Program-made: the position numbers and the translations under genes | Notes under the pieces: generated by a model | The model's database searches: none | Seen by the model: the letters and a program-made list of their open reading frames with translations, nothing else | Told to the model about the DNA's origin: nothing | Assembly (NCBI RefSeq): GCF_031729055.1 | Contig: NZ_JAVMIP010000022.1 | Span: 1 to 51,484 of the forward strand | Direction of reading: 5' to 3' | Source of the DNA: Pseudocalidococcus azoricus BACA0444 | GTDB taxonomy: Bacteria > Cyanobacteriota > Cyanobacteriia > Thermosynechococcales > Thermosynechococcaceae | DNA: 51,484 nucleotides | Shown: positions 9,037 through 15,950 of the stretch, in pieces | Layout of the letters: each line of letters opens with the position of its first letter | How positions within the stretch are numbered: the stretch's first letter is position 1

Positions 9037-9114
9037 GGTTTAAGTGACCCAAGCGTTTTCTATCAAGAACCTATATTAAATGAGCAGGGCAGACGCATAC
9101 CTAAAGAGATAAAG

Positions 9115-9306
9115 ATGGGAATGCACAAATCAAGACTTTTTTATGACTGCCCTCATCAGACCAATCGTTCGGAATGGCTCAGAAATGTCATTACCGAGGC
9201 GGTAGAGCGGGAATTGCTAAAAAAATCTAATCCGGTTGAAGCCACACTGGCTAATCAGTCTAATGGAGGCACTTCTAAGCGGCGTAAACCCAAGGGAGAT
9301 AACTAA
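9115..9306 (+). CDS. Short ribbon-helix-helix-like protein, probably N-terminally damaged
   Basis: This 63-residue reading frame contains a good RHH-type second helix, NRSEWLRNVITEAVEREL, as in CopG/Arc-type antitoxins and DNA-binding regulators. The expected first beta-strand and helix are not clear. The N-terminus (MGMHKSRLFYDC) does not look like the usual start, so a frameshift or truncation is likely. The C-terminal tail is basic (SKRRKPKG). Two tiny frames follow closely on the same strand. I treat it as a possible antitoxin-like remnant. Confidence 0.4.
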   Translation: MGMHKSRLFYDCPHQTNRSEWLRNVITEAVERELLKKSNPVEATLANQSNGGTSKRRKPKGDN

Positions 9307-9327
9307 ATGACTGAAGGATAGCAGCCA

Positions 9328-9492
9328 GTGAAGCAAGGCAAATATTTAGATGCTATTCAATCCTTTGCTAAAAAAAACATCCACATTGCTAGGACTGATG
9401 CGCAATTCAAGACATTACGGGCGGAAGTGAAAGGTGAAATCAATGGGCTACGGGCAGAGATAAAAGCGTTGGATGATAAGGTGTCTAAATAA
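9328..9492 (+). CDS. 54-residue coiled-coil small protein
   Basis: A GTG start gives a clean 54-codon frame with a regular amphipathic helix near the C-terminus (FKTLRAEVKGEINGLRAEIK). I do not recognise a family. It begins 22 bases after the RHH-like frame and ends in TAATG overlapping the next tiny frame. This spacing suggests a compact small-gene cluster, but conservation is needed to call it real. Confidence 0.35.
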   Translation: MKQGKYLDAIQSFAKKNIHIARTDAQFKTLRAEVKGEINGLRAEIKALDDKVSK

Positions 9493-9560
9493 TGAAGGTT
9501 AATTTTCCTATCAAACGTCAGTTCGAGATAAGCAAAAAGTCTGAAAAGAAGGCCATGTAA
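9492..9560 (+). CDS. Tiny 22-codon frame coupled to the previous one
   Basis: The ATG at 9492 overlaps the preceding stop (TAATG), followed by a 22-codon basic peptide frame (KVNFPIKRQFEIS then Lys-rich). The overlap is what makes it noteworthy; length alone gives little support. It may be the start of a gene truncated by later rearrangement. Confidence 0.15.
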   Translation: MKVNFPIKRQFEISKKSEKKAM

Positions 9561-9861
9561 CTGTTTAAGACAACCGCGAGGGTGTAGGTTTATAAAACCT
9601 CTTCAGAAAAGTAACCAGATCTGTATCATCTTGACAAGAGATTTTATTTCCTGTTCCTTGAATAGCCCTAGATTGGCGGAAAGTCTCAGTAGATAGGGTT
9701 TTTGCGGTAATTCCGTATCCCGAACTCAGGTTAGTTAGCAATAGCCCAGAGATCATCTATCAGCATTGTGGGGCAGGACAAAAAGAAGTTTCTATCATTT
9801 CAGAACAGCCTATGTAATGCCGTAACTTCCACCCTGGGATGAGTTTGTAGGATGTTCACAA
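9561..9861. other. Gene-free region with a decayed family B repeat end
   Basis: No convincing gene. A 63-codon minus-strand frame (9565-9756) has no recognisable motif and I do not call it. Bases 9785-9826 resemble the end of family B repeats (reverse of GTTCTG...TAGAAA and a GTAATGC end), but the opposite end is not recognisable. Confidence 0.4.
9785..9826 (-). repeat. Partial family B repeat end
   Basis: This contains AGAACAGCCTATGTAATGCC, the reverse of the family B left end (GGCGTTACGCAGGCTGTTCT in the 18100-18206 copy) with several substitutions. Only one end is visible, so it is a fragment or an old copy. Confidence 0.4.
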
Positions 9862-10470
9862 TCACCCGCTATCACCTGGGAGGGTTTCTAGCCTAGCTTC
9901 AATTGTGGATTGAATTGGCCCCCAATGCTCTAGTGGCCAGTAACAAAAAGCAGCCCGCCCCAATAGGGAATTTTCTGGAAGAAACCCCCAAACATGGGAA
10001 TCATTACTGTTATTGCGGTTATCCCCCATGACAAACAAGCTATGCTCAGGCACTCGCACGGGCGGAAGTTCATAGTTGGGTGGTTCAGCAATATACGGCT
10101 CAGGTAAAGGTAAGCCATCTACATAAACCCTTCCTTGATGAACTTGTACAACTTGTCCAGGCAGGCCAATCACTCGCTTAATAAAGGCTTGATCGGGTTT
10201 ATAGCCAAAGGCTTGGAGGTAGGGCGGTGGCTGAAACACGACAATATCACCAGCTTTGGGAGAACGCTGATAGTAGGAAATCTTCTCGACTACAATTCGA
10301 TCTCCAGGCCAGAGGGTCGGTTCCATAGACTCTGAAGGAATATAGCGCGACTCCGCGACCCAAAACCGTAAGAGCAGAGCTAACCCCAAAGCAATCAAAA
10401 TCAAAAGCAAATTTCCTTTTTGGGCCTGCCAGAGCCGTTGCCAGAGAGAAGAGGAGTTGTGAGAAGTCAT
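9862..10470 (-). CDS. lepB: Signal peptidase I
   Basis: This membrane-bound serine peptidase removes Sec/Tat signal peptides at the outer face of the cytoplasmic or thylakoid membrane. Counting from the ATG at 10470 (202 residues), the sequence shows one N-terminal anchor (about 20-37), the catalytic Ser48 in PSESMEPTLWPGDRIVV, the general base Lys98 in FIKRVIGLPG, and the downstream box VMGDNRNNSNDSHVWG. A TTG at 10503 would add 11 residues. I prefer the ATG, although neither has a clear Shine-Dalgarno. It follows the ExoD-like gene on the same strand with a short gap and is probably co-transcribed. Confidence 0.93.
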   Translation of the reverse strand: MTSHNSSSLWQRLWQAQKGNLLLILIALGLALLLRFWVAESRYIPSESMEPTLWPGDRIVVEKISYYQRSPKAGDIVVFQPPPYLQAFGYKPDQAFIKRVIGLPGQVVQVHQGRVYVDGLPLPEPYIAEPPNYELPPVRVPEHSLFVMGDNRNNSNDSHVWGFLPENSLLGRAAFCYWPLEHWGPIQSTIEARLETLPGDSG

Positions 10471-10507
10471 GAGCAATAGGAGGAGGGGCAATTTAAATGT
10501 CAAATGA

Positions 10508-11146
10508 TCACTGGAATAAGCTTTTTAAGCCTTCTTTGAGTGTGTCATAAAGGCTTGTCCCGCCCCAAACCAAAGCGGCAATGATTGAGGTGGATAAGAT
10601 AGCTCCCATCAGGCAAAGCACCAGGCCCCCCAAGCAAATCGCCCCATCATCATCCAGTAAGCCGAAGCCAACGACAAAAATGCCCATCGCGGGTAGGGTA
10701 TTCGTGCCAGGAATGGGAATCATCATGGAAATGGCCATCAACGCAATCGCCATCCCCAAAATCACCCGGCCTGGCGTACTGGTACAGATGGGTAATAAGC
10801 GTGGCCGGGAAATAGCTTCAATCCGCTTCAACCAAGGAATCCCCGCTTTAATCACGCCCTGGGCCTGGGGCAAGGGAATTTGGTAGTGCATGATTTTATT
10901 GGGGAGCCACGGTGTCGTTTTCCCCGCAATCAGTTGCATCGCGAGTAAAAATAGGGCCACTCCAAAGGGGGTTGAATAACCAGGGGCCGGAATGGGCAAT
11001 GCAGAGGGGAGGGAGAGAATCACCAATAAAAAACCAAAGATACGTTCCCCGGCCTGGTCAAGAAGGGCGGCTAGGCTGACGGTTTCCATCTCCGGTGGAG
11101 GAGACTCGATAAAATAACGATGCAGGTCTTGGGAGAGTTTGGCCAT
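10508..11146 (-). CDS. ExoD-family membrane protein
   Basis: This 212-residue protein of the ExoD family has a cytosolic N-terminus (MAKLSQDLHRYFIESPPP), the SLAALLDQAGERIFGFLLVILSLPSALPIP block typical of the family (two overlapping pieces, residues ~24-53), and four or five hydrophobic helices. Family members affect exopolysaccharide production in rhizobia, but the biochemical role is unknown. It lies directly upstream of the signal peptidase gene on the same strand, with the genes almost touching. Confidence 0.85.
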   Translation of the reverse strand: MAKLSQDLHRYFIESPPPEMETVSLAALLDQAGERIFGFLLVILSLPSALPIPAPGYSTPFGVALFLLAMQLIAGKTTPWLPNKIMHYQIPLPQAQGVIKAGIPWLKRIEAISRPRLLPICTSTPGRVILGMAIALMAISMMIPIPGTNTLPAMGIFVVGFGLLDDDGAICLGGLVLCLMGAILSTSIIAALVWGGTSLYDTLKEGLKSLFQ

Positions 11147-11214
11147 GGTGGAGACAGAAACTAAGCGCGATGTTTAGCTTACCAGGCCTGTCAGTGGATT
11201 AATCGGAGTTTGTC

Positions 11215-12405
11215 ATGCTGTACCGCCGTTTTGGCCGCACCAACTTAGCCATGCCCGTTTTCTCCTGTGGGGGGATGCGTTATCAATACAAATGGCAAGA
11301 TACCCCCTGGGCAGAAATTCCAGCGGATAATCAACATAACCTTGAAGCCACCATTCACCAGGCCCTGGCTTTAGGGATCAACCACATTGAAACGGCTCGT
11401 GGCTATGGCACATCAGAACTGCAACTGGGGCAAATCCTCCCGAAAATCCGGCGCGAAAAACTGATCGTCCAAACCAAAGTTTCCCCCACCGCCAACTCGG
11501 TTGAATTTAGCAAAACCCTAGAGCAATCCCTTAACAATCTCAACCTAGACTATGTGGACTTATTGGGGATTCATGGGATCAATAACGCCGAATTACTCGA
11601 TCAAACCCTCCGGCCAGGTGGATGTTTAGAGGTTGCCCAGCAATTCCAGGCCCAAGGGCGGGTACGGTTTATTGGTTTTTCCACCCACGGCCCTCTAGAG
11701 ATCATTTTGCCGGCCATTGAATCGGGGCAATTTGACTATCTCAATCTCCATTGGTACTACATCAATCAAACCAACTGGCCTGCCATTCTCGCGGCGCAAA
11801 AACAGGATCTGGGAGTCTTTATCATCAGCCCAACCAATAAAGGCGGAATGCTCAATCAGCCACCGGCCCGCCTGATGGAACTGTGCCAACCCCTAAGTCC
11901 GATGGTGTTTAATGACCTATTTTGCCTCAGCCATCCACAAGTGCATACCCTGAGTATTGGTGCTGCCCATCCCGAAGACTTCCCAGAACATCTGAAAACC
12001 TTGGAGTTGCTGAGTCAAGCTGATACGATTCTGCCACCCATCCTCCACCGCTTAAACCAGGCCCTGATTGAGACCCTTGGCCAAGACTGGTGTGAGACCT
12101 GGACCCAAGGCTTACCCGATTACACAGAGGTTCCTGGACAGATCAATATTCGGACAATCCTTTGGTTACGGAATCTGGCCTTGGCCTGGGGCCTGGTGGA
12201 CTATGGGCGGATGCGATACAACCTGCTTGGGAATGGTAGCCACTGGTTTCCAGGGGAGCAGGCTAAAGACCTAGAGTGCATCAGCCACCAGCAACTCCAA
12301 CAATGCCTCCAGAACAGTCCCCAGCGAGAGATGATTCCTCAGTTACTAGTGGAAACCCATCAACTTCTTGGCGGGGCGGCCCAAAAACGTTTATCTCAAA
12401 GTTAA
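11215..12405 (+). CDS. Aldo/keto reductase of the ferredoxin-tailed type with both Fe-S motifs lost
   Basis: The N-terminal TIM barrel (about 1-280) has the AKR signature ETARGYGTSELQLG with catalytic Tyr64 and Lys88 (QTKVS). In the cyanobacterial relatives that I know, the ~110-residue C-terminal tail carries two ferredoxin-like Cys clusters. Here the tail keeps their framework (LRNLALAWGLVDYGRMRY, HWFPGEQAKD). The first cluster has become WCETWTQGLPDYTEVPGQIN, and the second reads DLECISHQQLQQCLQNSPQ. Most ligand cysteines are therefore missing. It probably works as a plain NADPH-dependent oxidoreductase, or is losing function. Length (396) is normal. Confidence 0.85.
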   Translation: MLYRRFGRTNLAMPVFSCGGMRYQYKWQDTPWAEIPADNQHNLEATIHQALALGINHIETARGYGTSELQLGQILPKIRREKLIVQTKVSPTANSVEFSKTLEQSLNNLNLDYVDLLGIHGINNAELLDQTLRPGGCLEVAQQFQAQGRVRFIGFSTHGPLEIILPAIESGQFDYLNLHWYYINQTNWPAILAAQKQDLGVFIISPTNKGGMLNQPPARLMELCQPLSPMVFNDLFCLSHPQVHTLSIGAAHPEDFPEHLKTLELLSQADTILPPILHRLNQALIETLGQDWCETWTQGLPDYTEVPGQINIRTILWLRNLALAWGLVDYGRMRYNLLGNGSHWFPGEQAKDLECISHQQLQQCLQNSPQREMIPQLLVETHQLLGGAAQKRLSQS

Positions 12406-12468
12406 TAAAGCCAACTTTAGGAATGACTCACTGTATTCTCAATCTAAAGCTGTAATTTGGAATAACTC

Positions 12469-13158
12469 ATGGTTGATCGCAAATCGAGTCACAGTGATCC
12501 ATTTTGGGAAAATCAATATGCAAGACTGTTCATCGGGCTAATTTCTCTCATTCTGATTCCGACCCTTTTCTCAGAGCGTTGGTCATCACTCATTTCCTTC
12601 AGTCTAGAAACATTCGTAATTGTACTGATCCTACAGATCCTACGCGCTCGGCGAATTAAATTTTATATTTACTTAGTCGTCAGTTTATCTATCTTTGCCT
12701 TAGAATTATTGGACTATTTTTCTAACTATGTTCAACAAAATATTGGTATCTTAATTGACTTATTAACAGGGGTAGTTCATTTAACATTTAGCTTTATGGT
12801 CATTCAAGTTATTCTCAAGAAGATATTTACGCAGCAATCTGTAACGAGAGACTCAATTTTAGGCGGGGTCAGCGTTTATTTACTACTGGGCTTTAGCTGG
12901 GCATTTGCCTACCGAATGCTTTACAACCTGGATAGTAGTAGTTTTAACTTGACTAAGGGGGTGGATATTTCCTGGGAACTAGGCTATTTCAGCTTTGTTA
13001 CGCTAACAACGGTTGGGTATGGAGATATTACGCCTGCCACTGGAGTTGCTATGGCCTTATCCATTCTTGAGGCTGTTATCGGGCAAATGTATCCAGCAAT
13101 TATTATTTCTTGTTTAATTAGTCAATATCTTTCCTCCAGCCAGGCCCCACGATTGTAA
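12469..13158 (+). CDS. Potassium channel family protein
   Basis: This 229-residue membrane protein has about five or six hydrophobic segments. The pore loop contains the K+ selectivity filter TLTTVGYGDITPATG near residue 185, followed by a final pore-lining helix (ALSILEAVIGQMYPAIIIS). The N-terminal helices do not show an obvious voltage-sensor series of arginines, although RARRIKFY follows the second helix. No cytosolic RCK domain is present, so gating is not predictable. The gene stands alone, upstream of the decayed IS630 region. Confidence 0.87.
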   Translation: MVDRKSSHSDPFWENQYARLFIGLISLILIPTLFSERWSSLISFSLETFVIVLILQILRARRIKFYIYLVVSLSIFALELLDYFSNYVQQNIGILIDLLTGVVHLTFSFMVIQVILKKIFTQQSVTRDSILGGVSVYLLLGFSWAFAYRMLYNLDSSSFNLTKGVDISWELGYFSFVTLTTVGYGDITPATGVAMALSILEAVIGQMYPAIIISCLISQYLSSSQAPRL

Positions 13159-13233
13159 TTTTTCTGGAAGTTTCTTATTCGTTAGATTTAATATCTAACA
13201 ATCCGCTTTCAAATATGAGAGAATGAGTAATGT

Positions 13234-13325
13234 ATAGTCATTTCACTTAAGAATGAAACACAGAAATGCTTGAAACCATCACCAGTGGTACTCTTGAATG
13301 TCTCACTTTTGGCAGAAATGACTAT
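13234..13325 (+). repeat. MITE-like repeat family A, copy 3, abutting an IS630 remnant
   Basis: This 92-base element has the same 11-base inverted ends as copy 2 (ATAGTCATTTC / GAAATGACTAT) and the same length, but many more internal differences. It is flanked by TA on both sides. The remnant IS630-type transposase frame opens four bases after its right end. This copy may therefore represent the left end of the parent insertion sequence or a MITE inserted beside it. Confidence 0.85.
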
Positions 13326-13328
13326 AGT

Positions 13329-13927
13329 ATGGATAATCTCATGGATGAACTCAATCAATTTATAGATACGTGTCTAGATTCAAGAGAAATGAAGCGCGCC
13401 CTAGCGGTAAAGATGACACTAGAGGGATTTACGCATCAGCAGATTATGAATATTCTCCAAGTTTTATCCGGATTTTGCTACGCACGACCTTCAGTCTATA
13501 CGAAATGGAAGCAAGCTTTTTATTGTCCGGTGTCAACACATTAAAACTGGGCTACAAAGGCAAGACTGGATATTGATCAGATTTTGAAAAACAACAGGTT
13601 ATTCAGTGGTTAAAACAACAGAATCATTGGAATCTTGAAGAATTAGAAGCATATATATTAGAAACATTTGATGTTGTTTATGCAGCCAAGTCAAGTTATT
13701 ATAATTTATTGCATGAGGCGGGTCTATCTTGGCAAAAAGCCCAGGTCATTCATCCCTTGAAAGACCCCGAGAAAGTCGCCTTAAAAAAAAGAGATTTGTC
13801 AGGCCCTAGAGGCGCGTCGCTTCAGTATTGAATCTGGGGAAACCTTGGTCTATTGCGTAGATGTTGGCCTAACCTTCCGGAGGGATTGAGTCATTTAGTC
13901 TGGGGAGATACTTGCAGATATACCTGA
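13329..13927 (+). pseudogene. Decayed IS630-family transposase
   Basis: The remnant is readable only by changing frame several times. The first piece has LDSREMKRALAVKMTLEGFT (helix-turn-helix region). The next has KWKQAF and LGYKGKTGY. Then comes a long piece with EKQQVIQWLKQQNHWN, FDVVYAAKSSYYNLLHEAG and LSWQKAQVIHPLKDPEKVA. It ends near the first catalytic acid region (ESGETLVYCVD and, in another frame, HLVWGDT). All blocks match the order of IS630-type DDE transposases from cyanobacteria. The second half of the catalytic domain and the right inverted repeat are absent, so the element is dead. Confidence 0.85.
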
Positions 13928-13977
13928 GGCAAAACAGATACGGGAGTACAGATTCCTATCTCTAACCTAAAGCAAAA

Positions 13978-14541
13978 CTAAGGTAGGAAGACTCCGGTAT
14001 TCTGTAATTCATCTAAGCGAGCTAAGACTTCCCGACTATGGCTGGCGGGGCGAACATCCACAAACCGATTTCGCAAAATACCTTCAGGATCAATTAAAAA
14101 GCTATGACGCAGAGACACAAACCCCAACCACGATCCATAGGCCTTGCTGACTTTGCCATCCGCATCGGACAAGAGCGGAAATTTCAAACCTTCGGAATCA
14201 CAAAACTCGGCGTGGGAATCTACTGAATCTGCACTTACCCCAATAATGGCCGTATTCCGGGTTTGATATTCTGCCAAATCTTTTTGAAAGCGTTGGGCTT
14301 CTAGGGTGCAGCCGGATGTAAAGTCTTTGGGATAAAAGTAGAGCAATACCCATTGTCCCCGAAGGTCTGCTAGAGAAATCTCCCCATCACCGGTGTTGGT
14401 CGGTAAGGTGAAGGTGGGTGCAGGTTGATCTAATTCCGGGAGTTTGCCACCGAGGGCATAGGCTGTTTGATTCCCCGCCAAGAGACCCCAGGCCATGACC
14501 ACCCCAAGCAAACCCATAATCCACTGACGGCGCGTTGGCAT
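13978..14541 (-). CDS. Exported peroxiredoxin Q/BCP-type
   Basis: This 187-residue thioredoxin-fold peroxidase reduces H2O2 or alkyl hydroperoxides. The N-terminus is a signal or lumen-targeting sequence (QWIMGLLGVVMAWGLLAG, likely cleavage near AYA-LGG). The peroxidatic Cys78 sits in YPKDFTSGCTLEAQRF. The resolving cysteine usually found five residues later is missing (Gln83). Instead Cys114 (HAEFCDSEGLKFP) lies 36 residues on, the spacing of the Xylella-type PrxQ subclass with a distant resolving cysteine. It is the first gene on this strand after the IS630 scar and lies divergent from vipp1. Confidence 0.88.
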   Translation of the reverse strand: MPTRRQWIMGLLGVVMAWGLLAGNQTAYALGGKLPELDQPAPTFTLPTNTGDGEISLADLRGQWVLLYFYPKDFTSGCTLEAQRFQKDLAEYQTRNTAIIGVSADSVDSHAEFCDSEGLKFPLLSDADGKVSKAYGSWLGFVSLRHSFLIDPEGILRNRFVDVRPASHSREVLARLDELQNTGVFLP

Positions 14542-14701
14542 TGTCCTTAACTCCCAGAAAATTCTGATTGATAGCAGCCCTTCTTGTTATAGCAAGATCA
14601 CCCGATCAACAGCAGGGGCCTGGACAATGGCAACTACTAGGCAAAACTCAGTAATTTAGCTAGTCTGGAAGAGATGCTCCTCATTGTAAGGAATCGTTGG
14701 T

Positions 14702-15496
14702 ATGGGACTTTTTGATCGAATTAGCAAAGTCTTCAGTTCTAATATCAATGCAATGGTCAGTGCGGCTGAAGATCCAGAAAAAATGCTGGAGCAGGCCTTG
14801 ATTGACATGAATGAAGATTTGGTCAGTTTACGCCAGGCCGTGGCCCAAGCGATTGCATCCCAAAAACGTTTAGAGCAGCAGTACAACACCAATCAACAAC
14901 AAGCCAGTGAATGGGAACGCCGGGCCAAGTTGGCACTCACGAAAGGAGATGAAGCCCTCGCCTTAGAAGCCTTGAACCGGAAGAAAACAAACACCGAAAC
15001 TGCCTTAGCCCTGAAAGCTCAACTCGAGCAATCCGCAGCCCAAGTTGCAACCCTCAAGAAAAATATGACTGCCTTGGAGGGTAAAATTTCTGAGGCCAAG
15101 ACTAAGAAAGATATGTTGATTGCCCGCGCCCGTGCTGCCAAGGCTAGCGAGCAAATCCAGAAAGTGGTTGGTAATATTAACACCAGTAGTTCTGCTGCCT
15201 TGTTTGAGCGGATGGAAAATAAGGTCTTGGAACAAGAAGCCCGCTCGGAAGCCATTGCTGAACTCAGTGGCAGTGCCTTAGAAAGCCAGTTTGCCCAACT
15301 TGAAAGTGGTGATGTCAACGACGAATTGGAAGAACTTAAACGGCAGATAGCTGGTACTCCATCAACGACTGGGGCTTTACCCGCTGCGAGTTCGCCATTT
15401 CCTGTTGATGCTTCTTCCTCCCCACCCTCCTATCAATCTACGGTTCCCAGCGACCCAGATATTGATGAAATCAGAAGGGCACTAGAAAAAAACTAG
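14702..15496 (+). CDS. vipp1: Vipp1/IM30 membrane-remodelling protein (PspA family)
   Basis: This 264-residue PspA/ESCRT-III-like protein forms large rings and rods on thylakoid and plasma membranes and supports thylakoid biogenesis and membrane repair. It shows the amphipathic N-terminal helix (MGLFDRISKVFSSNINAMVS), long coiled-coil helices to about residue 215, and the Vipp1-specific C-terminal extension: a Ser/Pro-rich linker followed by a final helix (PDIDEIRRALEKN). The extension separates Vipp1 from plain PspA. It is a single-gene unit with a comfortable upstream region and no PspF-type regulator nearby. Confidence 0.9.
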   Translation: MGLFDRISKVFSSNINAMVSAAEDPEKMLEQALIDMNEDLVSLRQAVAQAIASQKRLEQQYNTNQQQASEWERRAKLALTKGDEALALEALNRKKTNTETALALKAQLEQSAAQVATLKKNMTALEGKISEAKTKKDMLIARARAAKASEQIQKVVGNINTSSSAALFERMENKVLEQEARSEAIAELSGSALESQFAQLESGDVNDELEELKRQIAGTPSTTGALPAASSPFPVDASSSPPSYQSTVPSDPDIDEIRRALEKN

Positions 15497-15678
15497 TATC
15501 TACTAGCAAGATTTCAGAACAAGCCTCTTATTTATCGAAAATTTTGGGTCTAAAACCCGTCCTGCTACGCACGCAAGCTATAAGGATGGCGGAGTGTCAA
15601 CTTGTGAATCAACCCTCGCCTCCACAGGTGAATGGGGTATCGGTATCAAGAAATGCTCAGTTGCTCATCTCAATGTAA

Positions 15679-15852
15679 CTACATATACTCTTGTCCTTGA
15701 TTCTTAACATAGCTGGCAATCATTCCCTCATCACCATGTTGACAAACTGTACTGACAAAATATCCCTCACTAGAAAATTCTCCTCTCCAGAACTGATGTT
15801 TGATCTGGGGGCATCCCTATCCTGCCTTGATGAAGTAACGCCATACTTACGC
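15679..15852 (-). pseudogene. IS200/IS605-family TnpA (Y1 transposase) C-terminal remnant
   Basis: Read on the minus strand, a frame ending at a TAG (15679-15681) gives FWRGEFSSEGYFVSTVCQHG followed by DEGMIASYVKNQGQEY. This is the diagnostic C-terminal block of IS200-type TnpA, with the conserved YFVSTV and the tyrosine-bearing YV(K)NQ(G) helix. An in-frame stop interrupts it near 15817. Homology-like text continues in another frame (GVTSSRQDRDAPR) up to about 15852. Only the last third of the gene remains. Confidence 0.75.
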
Positions 15853-15872
15853 AACTACTCTATAAAATCTAT

Positions 15873-15905
15873 AAAAAAAGAACTGAAGAAAAAGTCCCCA
15901 GTTCT
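15873..15905 (-). terminator. Intrinsic terminator of the porin gene
   Basis: On the minus strand a perfect 7-base stem CAGAACT/AGTTCTG (15879-15885 paired with 15899-15905) is followed by a run of T's (15873-15879 read as A on the plus strand). It lies about 45 bases after the porin stop. Confidence 0.8.
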
Positions 15906-15950
15906 GCATTAATTTTATTTGGAATGTTTAAGAAATTCAGAAGAATCAAC

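Larger units (their letters stand above)
15497..15950. other. Gene-free region with an IS200 remnant and the porin terminator
   Basis: This region has no intact gene. It holds a possible insertion-sequence end with a GC-rich inverted motif (around 15615-15650, uncertain), a C-terminal TnpA fragment (15679-15852) and a clear minus-strand terminator (15873-15905). Confidence 0.6.

Noticed and set aside
9565..9756. 63-codon minus-strand frame
   Set aside because: No ribosome site, no motif and next to a repeat end.
13266..13328. Extension of the IS630 frame into the repeat
   Set aside because: The frame is open through the repeat by chance; homology starts only at the ATG at 13329.
15691..15912. 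73-codon plus-strand frame
   Set aside because: Antisense to the TnpA remnant and the terminator.
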